The position numbers were made by a program, and so were the translations under genes. Of a stretch of 51,357 nt of DNA, positions 8,594 to 17,044 are shown piece by piece. The notes under the pieces are model-generated. The model ran no database searches, was not told the origin of the DNA, and worked only from the letters and a program-made list of their open reading frames with translations. Positions within the stretch are counted from its first letter, which is position 1. Each line of letters begins with the position of its first letter. The stretch comes from Clostridia bacterium. GTDB lineage: Bacteria; Bacillota; Clostridia; Lachnospirales; Lachnospiraceae. The DNA lies in NCBI GenBank assembly GCA_910576325.1, contig CAJTIM010000027.1, positions 1 through 51,357 on the forward strand, written 5' to 3'.

Positions 8594-8815
8594 ATGGCAC
8601 AGAAAATGACAGGAGCATTGGTATTTGACGAGCGCACCGACCGTTACGACATCCGCTTTGACTTAAACAGCTACTATGGCGGGCTGCATTGTGGAGAATG
8701 TTTTGACGTATTCGTGCGGGGCAAGTGGAAGCCTACCCGGATTGAGTACGGCGACAACTGGTATCTTGTGGGTATCAGAGCCGAGGACTTGAACGGGCTG
8801 CGGGTGCGTATCTGA
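8594..8815 (+). CDS. Small DUF5348-like ICE protein
   Basis: 73 residues starting 'MAQKMTGALVFDERTDRYDIRFDLNSYYGGLHCGECFDVFV' and ending 'YLVGIRAEDLNGLRVRI'. It is all-beta in appearance (SH3-like) with a single conserved Cys-x-x-Cys-like 'HCGEC'. I recognise it as the short DUF5348-type protein that follows the HTH gene in this ICE family; its function is not known. An AAAGGAGG site lies upstream (about 8578). It is in line with the genes before and after and is probably in the same transcript. Confidence 0.7.
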   Translation: MAQKMTGALVFDERTDRYDIRFDLNSYYGGLHCGECFDVFVRGKWKPTRIEYGDNWYLVGIRAEDLNGLRVRI

Positions 8816-8856
8816 CCGCCGCCCCGTAAAGAAACGCGAAAGGAGGACGCGAGGAA

Positions 8857-9333
8857 TTGCAGGACGAAGTAAACGAAAAGACCATAGCCCTTTACATCAA
8901 GACCGGGAAGCTGACCGCCCAGACGCTTCAAAAGGCAATGAAAGCCATACTGTCAAAGGGCAAAAAGCAGCTTGCAAAACCGCCACAGGGCAAGCAGAGC
9001 TTAAAGCAGCTTATGAAGCAGAACGCGGGCGTTTCCAACATTGAGATTACCGAGGGCAATATCAAAGCCTTTGAGAGTACGGCAAAAAAGTACGGTATCG
9101 ACTTTGCGCTGAAAAAGGACGCAACGGAAAACCCGCCCCGCTATCTTGTTTTCTTTAAGGGGCGGGACGCGGACGTACTGACCGCAGCCTTTAAGGAATT
9201 TTCCGCAAAGAAGCTGACACAGGAGAAAAATCCCTCAATCCGAAAGCTGCTCTCTACGCTCAAAGAAGCCGCACAGGGCAGAAATGCGGAACGGGCAAAG
9301 GTCAAGAACAAGGACAGGGAGGTATCGCTATGA
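8857..9333 (+). CDS. PcfB-like (DUF3801) conjugation accessory protein
   Basis: 158 residues from a TTG start with AGGAGG 10 nt upstream. It is basic, with 'EKTIALYIKTGKLTAQTLQKAMKAIL' at the N-terminus, and a central 'SNIEITEGNIKAFESTAKKYGIDFALKKDATENPPRYLVFFKGRDADVLTAAFKEFSAK', the hallmark core of PcfB/DUF3801 proteins. In Gram-positive conjugation these are encoded directly before the coupling protein, and PcfB of pCF10 is reported to bind relaxosome components. Here the stop overlaps the coupling-protein start (ATGA), so the two are translationally coupled. Confidence 0.85.
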   Translation: MQDEVNEKTIALYIKTGKLTAQTLQKAMKAILSKGKKQLAKPPQGKQSLKQLMKQNAGVSNIEITEGNIKAFESTAKKYGIDFALKKDATENPPRYLVFFKGRDADVLTAAFKEFSAKKLTQEKNPSIRKLLSTLKEAAQGRNAERAKVKNKDREVSL

Positions 9334-11138
9334 AGCCGGAAATCAAGAAGCTGCTTATCCTAAACGCGCCCTATCTGCTCTTTGTCTGGCTCTTTGATAA
9401 AGCGGGCGCGGCTGTCCGGCTCTCCCCCGGCGCGGACGCGAGCGCAAAGCTGCTACATCTTGGGGACGGTTTTACCGCCGCCTTTTCCAGTATCGCGCCG
9501 AGCTTCCACCCGGCAGATTTACTTGTCGGCATTGCGGGGGCGGTCATTGTCCGGCTGATTATCTACACCAAAGGCAAAAACGCGAAGAAATACCGCCGCG
9601 GGACAGAATACGGTTCGGCGCGTTGGGGAACCGCCGACGATATAAAGCCGTACACAGACCCGGTATTTGAGAACAATATCCCCTTAACGCAGACGGAACG
9701 GCTCACTATGAACAGCCGCCCGAAGCAGCCGAAATACGCAAGAAACAAAAATATCCTTGTAATCGGCGGTTCCGGCAGCGGCAAGACCCGGTTCTTTGTG
9801 AAACCGTCGCTTATGCAGTGCAGCTCAAAAGATTTTCCAACGTCGTATATCGTCACTGACCCAAAAGGAACATTGATTTTGGAAACCGGGAAAATGTTAC
9901 AGCGGTACAAATACCGTATCAAAGTGCTAAATACGATTAACTCCAAAAAATCCATGAAATACAATCCCTTTGCCTATCTGCGGAGCGAAAAGGACATTTT
10001 GAAGTTAGTCAATACCATTATCGCCAACACAAAAGGCGACGGGGAGAAATCCGGCGAGGATTTTTGGGTGAAAGCGGAAAAGCTCTACTACACCGCGCTA
10101 ATCGGCTATATCTGGTATGAAGCCCCGGAGGACGAGAAAAACTTCACGACGCTGCTTGAAATGATAAATGCGTCGGAAGCCCGCGAGGACGACGAGGATT
10201 TCCAGAACCCGGTTGACCTCATGTTTGAACGTCTGGAAGAAAAAGACCCGGAGCATTTTGCGGTCAAGCAGTACCGCAAATACAAACTTGCGGCGGGCAA
10301 AACGGCGAAGTCGATTTTGATTAGCTGCGGCGCGAGGTTATCCCCATTCGACATTAAGGAACTGCGGGAGCTTATGGAAACCGACGAAATGGAGCTTGAC
10401 ACCATAGGCGACAGAAAGACCGCCCTTTTCGTCATTATCAGCGACACCGACGATACTTTTAACTTTGTCGTGAGTATTCTCTACACACAGTTATTCAACC
10501 TTTTATGCGACAAGGCAGATGATGAATACGGCGGGCGGCTTCCCGTCCATGTACGGTGCTTACTTGATGAATTTGCGAATATCGGGCAGATACCAAAGTT
10601 TGAAAAGCTCATTGCAACGATACGGAGCCGGGAAATATCCGCGTCAATCATCTTGCAGAGCCAGTCACAGCTAAAAGCAATCTACAAGGACAACGCCGAT
10701 ACCATAGTCGGCAACTGCGACACCACCCTTTTCTTGGGCGGCAAGGAAAAAACGACGCTCAAAGAAATATCGGAGATTTTAGGCAAGGAAACGATAGACA
10801 GCTTCAACACTTCCGAAACAAGGGGGCGGGAGCTTTCGCATGGGCTGAACTATCAGAAATTGGGAAAGCAGCTTATGACGGAAGATGAAATCGCAGTCAT
10901 GGACGGAGGGAAATGTATCTTGCAGCTACGAGGGGTGCGCCCGTTCTTTTCGGACAAATTCGACATAACGAAGCACCCGAAATACAAGTACCTGTCCGAC
11001 GCAGACCCGAAGAACGCCTTTGACATGGAAAAGCACCTTAAACGCCGCCCCGCCATTGTCAAGCCCGACGAGGTTTTTGACTATTACGAGATTGACGCAG
11101 CAGACTTACAGGAGGACGCAGACCATGAGGAAACGTAG
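9330..11138 (+). CDS. VirD4/TraG-family type IV coupling protein
   Basis: 602 residues. Two hydrophobic segments in the first ~80 residues ('LLILNAPYLLFVWLF', 'LLVGIAGAVIVRLIIY') anchor it; the cytoplasmic ATPase follows with 'EYGSARWGTADDI', Walker A 'GGSGSGKTRF' (about residue 145), Walker B 'HVRCLLDEFANIGQIP' (about 407) and 'IILQSQSQLKAIY'. It would bring relaxase-bound DNA to the mating channel. It overlaps the PcfB-like gene before it and the small gene after it. Length and motifs are typical for Gram-positive VirD4 proteins and nothing is missing. Confidence 0.93.
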   Translation: MKPEIKKLLILNAPYLLFVWLFDKAGAAVRLSPGADASAKLLHLGDGFTAAFSSIAPSFHPADLLVGIAGAVIVRLIIYTKGKNAKKYRRGTEYGSARWGTADDIKPYTDPVFENNIPLTQTERLTMNSRPKQPKYARNKNILVIGGSGSGKTRFFVKPSLMQCSSKDFPTSYIVTDPKGTLILETGKMLQRYKYRIKVLNTINSKKSMKYNPFAYLRSEKDILKLVNTIIANTKGDGEKSGEDFWVKAEKLYYTALIGYIWYEAPEDEKNFTTLLEMINASEAREDDEDFQNPVDLMFERLEEKDPEHFAVKQYRKYKLAAGKTAKSILISCGARLSPFDIKELRELMETDEMELDTIGDRKTALFVIISDTDDTFNFVVSILYTQLFNLLCDKADDEYGGRLPVHVRCLLDEFANIGQIPKFEKLIATIRSREISASIILQSQSQLKAIYKDNADTIVGNCDTTLFLGGKEKTTLKEISEILGKETIDSFNTSETRGRELSHGLNYQKLGKQLMTEDEIAVMDGGKCILQLRGVRPFFSDKFDITKHPKYKYLSDADPKNAFDMEKHLKRRPAIVKPDEVFDYYEIDAADLQEDADHEET

Positions 11139-11295
11139 CGCAGAGGAAAAACAAAAGCAGCTTGAACGGTTTTTAATGAATGTTGCGGAAGCCGCCGACG
11201 CTGCATTATGGGAGTATTGGCGGGAAAAGGAAGCGGAACACCGCCGCTTTGCAACGGAGTATGTCACGCGCCGGGGGCTTATCCCGCAACAATGA
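11125..11295 (+). CDS. Small charged ICE protein of unknown function
   Basis: 56 residues ('MRKRSAEEKQKQLERFLMNVAEAADAALWEYWREKEAEHRRFATEYVTRRGLIPQQ'-type composition), helical and rich in Lys/Arg/Glu. It starts inside the last codons of the coupling protein with AGGAGG at about 11111. The overlap, good ribosome site and codon usage like its neighbours support a real gene. I do not recognise a named family. Confidence 0.6.
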   Translation: MRKRSAEEKQKQLERFLMNVAEAADAALWEYWREKEAEHRRFATEYVTRRGLIPQQ

Positions 11296-11706
11296 CAGCA
11301 TGGCAGACCGCCGGGGGACAGGGGAAGCTACACTTCCCCTACGCTGCCTTGCGGCAGCTACCCCTTTGTGAACTTGTGGGAAGCGAACACCTTGCTGCGC
11401 AAGCTATTCACTTCCCGAAAGTCTGAAAAAAACGTCCGGCAGCACAGCGGGACACAGAAAGGAGCGATTGAAGCAATCACATCTATCCATACCGGCTACA
11501 TGATACGCGCCCCCACTTTCCGGCGCAGTACACAGCGGCAGGAGCCGCCCCCCTTACAACTGAATACCGCCGCGCCGCAGGACTTACGCAGCGCGGGGAC
11601 AGCCGCCTTTACCAGAGGGCGGTTTTTTTATGCGGCGGCGACCATACGCTGACCGCCTTTTGTCCGCTTGCCGGACAGCCGCAGACGCGGCAGAAAGGAT
11701 ATATTT
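11296..11706. other. Noncoding interval before the pilin-like gene
   Basis: About 410 bp without a convincing gene. It contains two compact palindromes: GGGGAAG/CTTCCCC (11321-11339) and GCTGCC/GGCAGC (11343-11358), and a terminator-like hairpin ending in T7 (11603-11629). An open frame at 11368-11652 has no clear ribosome site and I doubt it is translated. Confidence 0.5.
11603..11629 (+). terminator. Weak terminator or attenuator before the Maff2 gene
   Basis: CCGCC (11603-11607) pairs with GGCGG (11618-11622), extended by a T-G pair, and is followed by seven T. It lies between the coupling-protein block and the T4SS structural block, so it could separate or attenuate the two. Confidence 0.4.
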
Positions 11707-11922
11707 ATGGCATTTTTCAATAGCGCAGTAGACGTTTTGCAGACCCTTGTTGTAGCACTTGGAGCCGGGCTTGGTATCTGGGGCGTAATCAATCTGATGG
11801 AGGGCTACGGCAATGACAATCCGGGCGCGAAGAGCCAGGGCATGAAGCAGCTTATGGCGGGCGGCGGCGTTGCCCTTATCGGCATGACCCTTGTACCGCT
11901 GCTTTCCGGCTTGTTCGGTTAA
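11707..11922 (+). CDS. Maff2-family small membrane protein (VirB2-like)
   Basis: 71 residues with two hydrophobic helices ('VDVLQTLVVALGAGLGIWGVINLM' and 'GGGVALIGMTLVPLLSGLFG') separated by a short hydrophilic loop 'EGYGNDNPGAKSQGMKQLMA'. This is the Maff2 pattern; position before a VirB6-like gene and two-helix size match VirB2/TrbC pilin-type subunits, which is inference. ATG 11707 follows AGAAAGGATA. The next gene begins 20 nt downstream. Confidence 0.85.
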   Translation: MAFFNSAVDVLQTLVVALGAGLGIWGVINLMEGYGNDNPGAKSQGMKQLMAGGGVALIGMTLVPLLSGLFG

Positions 11923-11941
11923 GAAGCGCGGGTAAAGGCTT

Positions 11942-12811
11942 ATGCAGAGCATACTTGACGCGATTAACGAATGGATAAAGGAAATCCTCATAGGAGCCAT
12001 AAACGGTAATCTGTCAACTATGTTCGGGGACGTAAACGAGAAAGTCGGCACTATCGCCGCAGAGGTAGGGCAGACCCCGCAAGGGTGGAACGCAAATATA
12101 TTCTCCATGATACAGACGCTTAGTGAGAATGTAATCGTACCCATTGCGGGGCTTGTCATTACCTACGTCCTATGCTATGAGCTTATCAGCATGGTAACGG
12201 AAAAGAACAATATGCACGACGTTGACACTTCCATGTTCTTCAAGTGGGTGTTCAAGGCGTTTGTGGCAGTCTACCTTGTGACGCACACCTTTGACATCAC
12301 TATGGCGGTGTTCGATATGGCGCAGCACGTTGTTTCCGGCGCGGCGGGGGTAATCGGCGGCAGCACAGAGATTGATGTTGCCGCCGCCCTTGCTTCCATG
12401 CAGAGCGGGCTTGACGCTATGGAAATCCCCGAACTGCTCTTACTTGTCATGGAAACAAGCCTTGTGAGCTTGTGCATGAAAATCATGTCCGTACTGATAA
12501 CCGTTATCCTCTACGGGCGCATGATAGAGATTTACCTTTACTGTTCGGTATCGCCTATCCCGTTTGCAACTATGACGAACCGGGAATGGGGGCAGATAGG
12601 AAACAACTACCTAAAATCCCTGTTCGCTATCGGTTTTCAAGGCTTCCTCATAATGATATGCGTCGGCATTTACGCGGTTCTGGTAAACAACATGATAATA
12701 GCGGACAATCTGCACAGCGCGATATTCTCCCTTGCAGCCTACACCGTTATCCTCTGTTTCTCCCTGTTCAAATCCGGCGCACTGGCGAAGTCGATTTTTT
12801 CCGCGCATTAG
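11942..12811 (+). CDS. VirB6/TrbL-like polytopic T4SS protein
   Basis: 289 residues with about six hydrophobic segments: 'IVPIAGLVITYVLCYELI', 'WVFKAFVAVYLVTHTFDI', 'VMETSLVSLCMKIMSVLITVILYG', 'YLYCSVSPIPFATM', 'SLFAIGFQGFLIMICVGIYAVLVN' and 'FSLAAYTVILCFSLFKSG'. The 'CSVSPIPFATMTNREWGQIGNNYLKSLFAIGFQGFLI' stretch is the conserved core of VirB6/TrbL-like channel proteins in this ICE family. It would form the inner-membrane DNA channel. It follows Maff2 closely and shares its strand and codon usage. Confidence 0.88.
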   Translation: MQSILDAINEWIKEILIGAINGNLSTMFGDVNEKVGTIAAEVGQTPQGWNANIFSMIQTLSENVIVPIAGLVITYVLCYELISMVTEKNNMHDVDTSMFFKWVFKAFVAVYLVTHTFDITMAVFDMAQHVVSGAAGVIGGSTEIDVAAALASMQSGLDAMEIPELLLLVMETSLVSLCMKIMSVLITVILYGRMIEIYLYCSVSPIPFATMTNREWGQIGNNYLKSLFAIGFQGFLIMICVGIYAVLVNNMIIADNLHSAIFSLAAYTVILCFSLFKSGALAKSIFSAH

Positions 12812-12989
12812 CGGCGTGTCAAGGGCAGGGTGGAGATTTTCAAAGCGAAGCGGCGAAAATACGACCCGACCTTGACGCGGATAACCCCCCATATAATACG
12901 GGCGGGCAAAGGGCATAGATTGACCTTTGCCTTGATTACCCTTATGGAAAATTACAGCAACACCAAACCCAGAGAAAGGAGGTTTTTTC
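12812..12989. other. Short interval before prgI
   Basis: 178 bp. An alternative frame from a GTG at 12830 runs into the next gene but looks like a shadow. The ribosome site AAAGGAGG of the PrgI-like gene lies at its end. Nothing else is seen. Confidence 0.5.
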
Positions 12990-13391
12990 TTGGCGTATGT
13001 ACCCGTACCCAAAGACTTATCCAAAGTCAAGACAAAAGTAGCGTTCAACCTTACCAAACGGCAGATTGTATGTTTTGCGGCGGCTCTCCTGTTCGGCTTG
13101 CCGCTTTTCTTTCTGCTCAAAGACAGCACAGGCACAAGCCTTGCGTCTATGGCTATGATTGCTGTCATGCTGCCCTGTTTCCTGTTCGCCATGTATGAAA
13201 AGCATGGACAGCCCCTTGAAGTAGTGGTGAAGAACATCATTCAGACGAAATTCATAGCCCCCAAAGAACGACCATACAGGACAGACAACTTTTATTCCGT
13301 CTTAGAACGGCAGAGAAAACTTGAAAAGGAGGTATCAGCGATTGCAAAAGGAAACACGAAGAAACAGCGCGGCGGGAAGCGCAAAGCCTAA
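12990..13391 (+). CDS. PrgI-family conjugation membrane protein
   Basis: 133 residues from TTG 12990 with AAAGGAGG upstream. 'MAYVPVPKDLSKVKTKVAFNLTKRQIVCFAAALLFGLPLFFLL' followed by a second hydrophobic helix 'ASMAMIAVMLPCFLFAMYEK' and 'GQPLEVVVKNIIQTKFIAPKERPYRT' is the PrgI signature (a VirB3-like two-TM protein). The gene is encoded directly before, and overlaps by 50 nt, the VirB4 ATPase gene, as VirB3 and VirB4 usually are. It probably recruits VirB4 to the membrane. Confidence 0.88.
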   Translation: MAYVPVPKDLSKVKTKVAFNLTKRQIVCFAAALLFGLPLFFLLKDSTGTSLASMAMIAVMLPCFLFAMYEKHGQPLEVVVKNIIQTKFIAPKERPYRTDNFYSVLERQRKLEKEVSAIAKGNTKKQRGGKRKA

Positions 13392-15780
13392 CCCGCCCCG
13401 CAAGCTCACCCGCGCCGAGAAAAAGCAGATTGCGGAAATCATCAGACAGGCAAAGGGCGACGGGAAAGCGCACACCGCGCAGCAGACAATCCCATATATC
13501 CAGATGTACCCGGACGGTATCTGCAAGGTTACGGAGCGCAAATACTCAAAGACCGTCGCCTTTGAAGATATTAACTATCAGCTTGCACAGGCAGACGACA
13601 AGACCGCTATTTTTGAGAACTGGTGCGACTTCCTCAACTACTTTGACGCTTCCGTTTCGGTGCAGCTCTCTTTCATCAATCAGGGGACGCATCGGGGCGA
13701 AGCGGAAAAGGCGGTCAATATCCCGGCACAGGAGGACGCTTTCAACTCTATCCGCACAGAATACCGGGATATGCTGAAAAACCAGCTTGCAAAGGGCAAC
13801 AACGGGCTTGTCAAAGCAAAATATATCACCTTTGCCATTGAAGCCGACAGTCTGGGCGCGGCGAAATCCCGCCTTGCCCGTATCGAAACGGACGTACTCA
13901 ACAACTTTAAGCTCTTGGGCGTGTCTGCCCGCCCCATGACAGGCTATGAACGCCTTAAAATGCTGCATGGCATTTTCCACCCGGAGGGCGGGCAGTTTGC
14001 CTTTGATTTTTCATGGCTTGCCCCGTCCGGGCTTTCCACAAAGGACTTTATCGCCCCGTCCTCTTTCCGTTTTGGCGAGGGGCGGTATTTCCGCATGGGG
14101 CGCAAAATCGGCGCGGTTTCATTCCTTGAAATCCTTGCGCCGGAATTAAACGACCGTATCTTATCGGATATTCTGGACTTGGAAACGGGCGTTATCGTCA
14201 ATCTGCATATCCACAGTATCGACCAGACCGAAGCCATAAAGACAATCAAGCGGAAAATCACCGACCTTGACAAAATGAAAATCGAGGAACAGAAAAAAGC
14301 GGTACGCAGCGGCTATGACATGGATATTATCCCGTCCGACCTTGCCACTTTCGGCAGCGAAGCGAAAAATCTCTTACAGGACTTGCAGAGCCGGAATGAA
14401 AGAATGTTCCTCTTGACATTCCTTGTGGTGAACATGGCAGACACAAAAAGGAAACTGGAAAATGACGTGTTCGCGGCGGCGGGCATTGCACAGAAGAACA
14501 ACTGCGCCTTAACCCGCCTTGACTACCAACAGGAAGCGGGGCTTATGTCCTCTGTACCGCTTGGGGAGAACCTTATCCCCATTCAAAGAGGGCTTACCAC
14601 GTCAAGCACCGCTATCTTTATCCCCTTTATCACACAGGAGCTTTTCCAGACGGGCGCGGCTTTATACTACGGCTTAAACGCCCTGTCTAACAACATGATA
14701 CTCTGCGACCGCAAGCAGCTAAAGAACCCCAACGGCTTAATCTTGGGTACGCCGGGAAGCGGGAAATCCTTTGCAGCCAAACGGGAAATGACAAACGCTT
14801 TCCTCATTACAGACGACGACATTATTATCTGTGACCCGGAAGCAGAGTATTTTTCCCTTGTGCAGCGGCTTGACGGGCAAGTGATACGGTTATCGCCTAC
14901 GGGCAAGGGCATTGACGGGAAGCCCCAGTATGTGAACCCTATGGATATTAACCTCAACTATTCCGAGGACGACAGCCCCCTTGCGCTGAAATCCGACTTT
15001 ATCCTCTCCCTCTGCGAGCTTGTCATAGGCGGTAAGGAGGGCTTGCAGCCCGTCGATAAGACCGTCATTGACCGCGCTGTTAGGAACGTGTACCGCCCTT
15101 TCCTTGCAGACCCCGACCCGGAGAAAATGCCGATTTTGGGCGACCTCTACGACGAGCTTTTGAAGCAGCCGGAGCCGGAAGCGGCGCGTATCGCGGCGGC
15201 ATTGGAGCTTTATGTTTCCGGGAGCCTTAACGTCTTTAACCACAGGACGAATGTAGAGCTTTCAAACCGCCTTGTCTGCTTTGACATCAAGCAGCTTGGG
15301 AAGCAGCTCAAAAAGTTAGGTATGCTCATTGTGCAGGACCAGGTATGGAACCGCGTCACCGTCAACCGGGCAGAAAGGAAATCCACCCGGTATTTTATGG
15401 ACGAATTTCATCTTCTCTTGAAAGAGGAACAGACCGCCGCCTATTCCGTTGAAATCTGGAAGCGTTTCAGAAAATGGGGCGGCATACCCACAGCAATCAC
15501 GCAGAACGTCAAAGATTTGCTTGCTTCCCGCGAAGTGGAGAATATCTTTGAAAACTCTGATTTTGTCCTCATGCTCAATCAGGCGGCGGGCGACCGGGCT
15601 ATCCTTGCAAAGCAGCTCAACATCTCCCCGCAGCAGATGAAGTATGTCACCCACACCGAAGCGGGCGAGGGGCTTATCTTCTACGGAAACGTGGTGCTGC
15701 CCTTTGTTGACCGCTTCCCGAAAGACACCGAGCTTTACCGGGTAATGACGACGAAGCCGGAGGAAGTGGGCGAAGCATGA
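13342..15780 (+). CDS. VirB4-family T4SS ATPase
   Basis: 812 residues from TTG 13342, chosen because AAGGAGG lies 9 nt upstream (13326-13332); an earlier TTG overlaps that site. N-terminal VirB4 domain ('TVAFEDINYQLAQADDK', 'GYERLKMLHGIFHPEG'), then the ATPase with Walker A 'LGTPGSGKSF' (about residue 470), Walker B 'TRYFMDEFHLLL' (about 683) and the family motif 'FRKWGGIPTAITQNVKDLL'. It powers pilus/channel assembly. Length and motifs are normal. Confidence 0.93.
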   Translation: MQKETRRNSAAGSAKPNPPRKLTRAEKKQIAEIIRQAKGDGKAHTAQQTIPYIQMYPDGICKVTERKYSKTVAFEDINYQLAQADDKTAIFENWCDFLNYFDASVSVQLSFINQGTHRGEAEKAVNIPAQEDAFNSIRTEYRDMLKNQLAKGNNGLVKAKYITFAIEADSLGAAKSRLARIETDVLNNFKLLGVSARPMTGYERLKMLHGIFHPEGGQFAFDFSWLAPSGLSTKDFIAPSSFRFGEGRYFRMGRKIGAVSFLEILAPELNDRILSDILDLETGVIVNLHIHSIDQTEAIKTIKRKITDLDKMKIEEQKKAVRSGYDMDIIPSDLATFGSEAKNLLQDLQSRNERMFLLTFLVVNMADTKRKLENDVFAAAGIAQKNNCALTRLDYQQEAGLMSSVPLGENLIPIQRGLTTSSTAIFIPFITQELFQTGAALYYGLNALSNNMILCDRKQLKNPNGLILGTPGSGKSFAAKREMTNAFLITDDDIIICDPEAEYFSLVQRLDGQVIRLSPTGKGIDGKPQYVNPMDINLNYSEDDSPLALKSDFILSLCELVIGGKEGLQPVDKTVIDRAVRNVYRPFLADPDPEKMPILGDLYDELLKQPEPEAARIAAALELYVSGSLNVFNHRTNVELSNRLVCFDIKQLGKQLKKLGMLIVQDQVWNRVTVNRAERKSTRYFMDEFHLLLKEEQTAAYSVEIWKRFRKWGGIPTAITQNVKDLLASREVENIFENSDFVLMLNQAAGDRAILAKQLNISPQQMKYVTHTEAGEGLIFYGNVVLPFVDRFPKDTELYRVMTTKPEEVGEA

Positions 15781-15798
15781 TAAAAAACGAATGTTGAC

Positions 15799-16101
15799 TT
15801 ACAATAAATAGTTATATTTTGACAATAGAAGCCTATAATTTACAATAAATGTCTATAATGGCGGTTTTGGTGTGAATTTTACAATAATTATTCATACTGG
15901 CGCACTGGTATTTACAATAAAAAGTTATACTGGTGCAAAGCCGCTGAATGGATTAGCAGTAAGAATGGTTTTTAATGTCTGTTGCGGTATTGCTATTGCG
16001 TGGAATGTTCTATGCGATGGCGTTTTTTATTGGTAATTTCAGTGTTTGTATAACTATTTATTGTCAAAATGGAGAAAGGAGTATGACTTATTATTGTCAG
16101 G
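15799..16101. repeat. Iteron-like array upstream of the methyltransferase
   Basis: A ~20-bp unit with consensus T(T/G)ACAATAAA-n4-TATA(A/C)T occurs five times on the + strand at about 15799, 15820, 15840, 15879 and 15912, and twice on the - strand at 16049-16066 and about 16083-16101. The last two overlap the ribosome site and start of the methyltransferase gene. Distances between the first units are 21, 20, 39 and 33 bp. Otherwise the 15781-16093 interval has no gene. Confidence 0.75.
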
Positions 16102-17044
16102 AAACAACGAAAAAAATATAAAACCACTGACACATTTAAGCCTGTTTACCGGGATAGGCGGCATAGACATAGCCGCCGAAGCCGCAGGCTTCACAACCGT
16201 CTGCCAGTGCGAATGGGCGGATTACCCAACCGCAGTATTGGAAAAGCACTGGCCGGACGTTCCACGTTTCAGAGATATACACACTCTGACAAAGGAGGCT
16301 TTCTATGAACGGACAGGAAAAAAAGAACTCACGCTGCTCTCCGGCGGCTTCCCATGCCAGCCCTTTTCCAGTATCGGGCCAAAAAAGGGGTTTGAGGACA
16401 CCCGTTACCTCTGGCCGGAAATGTGCCGCGTCATTAACGAACTCCGGCCCCATTATGTGCTTGGCGAAAATGTTGCTAACTTCATCAATATGGGGTTCCA
16501 CAAAACGCTCATTGACCTGGCAAAAGCGGGATATGCTGTTTGGACATTCGTACTTCCTGCTTGTGCCGTCGGCGCATGGCATGAACGCAAGCGAACTTTT
16601 ATCGTGGGGATTGATGTTTCCTACTCCCCTTGCCGCCGACACAGGCTCAAGGACAAGGACGGAACGGATAAGCATATCCCCAAACGGGGCGTTCCGCCGG
16701 AAGAAACGGGACGGGAGGTACTGGTCGGCGGGGCTTTCGGAAACAATCTATTTTCTGACGCCGGTAACAGACCCGTCCCTGCGCTTCAACCCGGAATGGG
16801 TGGAATGGCTGATGGGCTTCCCACAGGGGTGGACGGAAATATCCTCTGGTGCATAGAGCCTACGGATATTCCCCGGCTGTCCCCGAACACAAAGGACAGG
16901 TCAAAACGCCTAAAAACGCTTGGGAACGCCGTAGTGCCGGCACAGGTTTACCCAATCTTAAAATATATCGCGGACATGGAAAACGGGAAATGTTCGGAAT
17001 GGTGCGTCTGGGAAAAGGAGGTGGCAGACCATGAAACAGTATAA
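16094..17044 (+). CDS. C5-cytosine DNA methyltransferase with a possibly frame-shifted target-recognition segment
   Basis: Motifs of the family are in order: I 'LSLFTGIGGIDIAAEAAGF', IV 'SGGFPCQPFSSIG' with the catalytic Cys, VI 'LGENVANF', VIII 'ERKRTFIVG', and X 'LKTLGNAVVPAQVYPILKYIAD'. It methylates cytosine and probably protects the incoming element from host restriction. TTG 16094 is preferred since 'LTHLSLF' is the usual N-terminus; the frame is open from 16046. Between motifs VIII and X the reading frame gives an unusual Pro/Arg/Lys-rich segment, while the alternative frame gives family-like 'FPTPLAADTG' and 'NPEWVEWLMGFPQGWTE' (see findings). It overlaps the next gene by 14 nt. Confidence 0.8.
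   Translation: MSGNNEKNIKPLTHLSLFTGIGGIDIAAEAAGFTTVCQCEWADYPTAVLEKHWPDVPRFRDIHTLTKEAFYERTGKKELTLLSGGFPCQPFSSIGPKKGFEDTRYLWPEMCRVINELRPHYVLGENVANFINMGFHKTLIDLAKAGYAVWTFVLPACAVGAWHERKRTFIVGIDVSYSPCRRHRLKDKDGTDKHIPKRGVPPEETGREVLVGGAFGNNLFSDAGNRPVPALQPGMGGMADGLPTGVDGNILWCIEPTDIPRLSPNTKDRSKRLKTLGNAVVPAQVYPILKYIADMENGKCSEWCVWEKEVADHETV

Noticed and set aside
11368..11652. 94-codon frame before the Maff2 gene
   Set aside because: No clear ribosome site, unusual composition, and it runs through a terminator-like hairpin.
12830..13198. 122-codon frame overlapping prgI
   Set aside because: Most of it lies in another frame of the recognised PrgI-like gene and it has no family resemblance.
15799..15933. 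Repeated TTTACA/TTGACA...TATAAT taken as a row of promoters
   Set aside because: The two boxes are only about 9 bp apart in each unit, which is incompatible with sigma-A promoters; treated as iteron-like repeats instead.
15799..16101. CRISPR array
   Set aside because: Units are short, partly inverted and unevenly spaced (20-39 bp), and no cas gene is present.
16305..16856. Separate overlapping gene in the alternative frame of the methyltransferase
   Set aside because: No ribosome site, and its second half reads as the missing part of the same methyltransferase. Reported as a frameshift observation instead.
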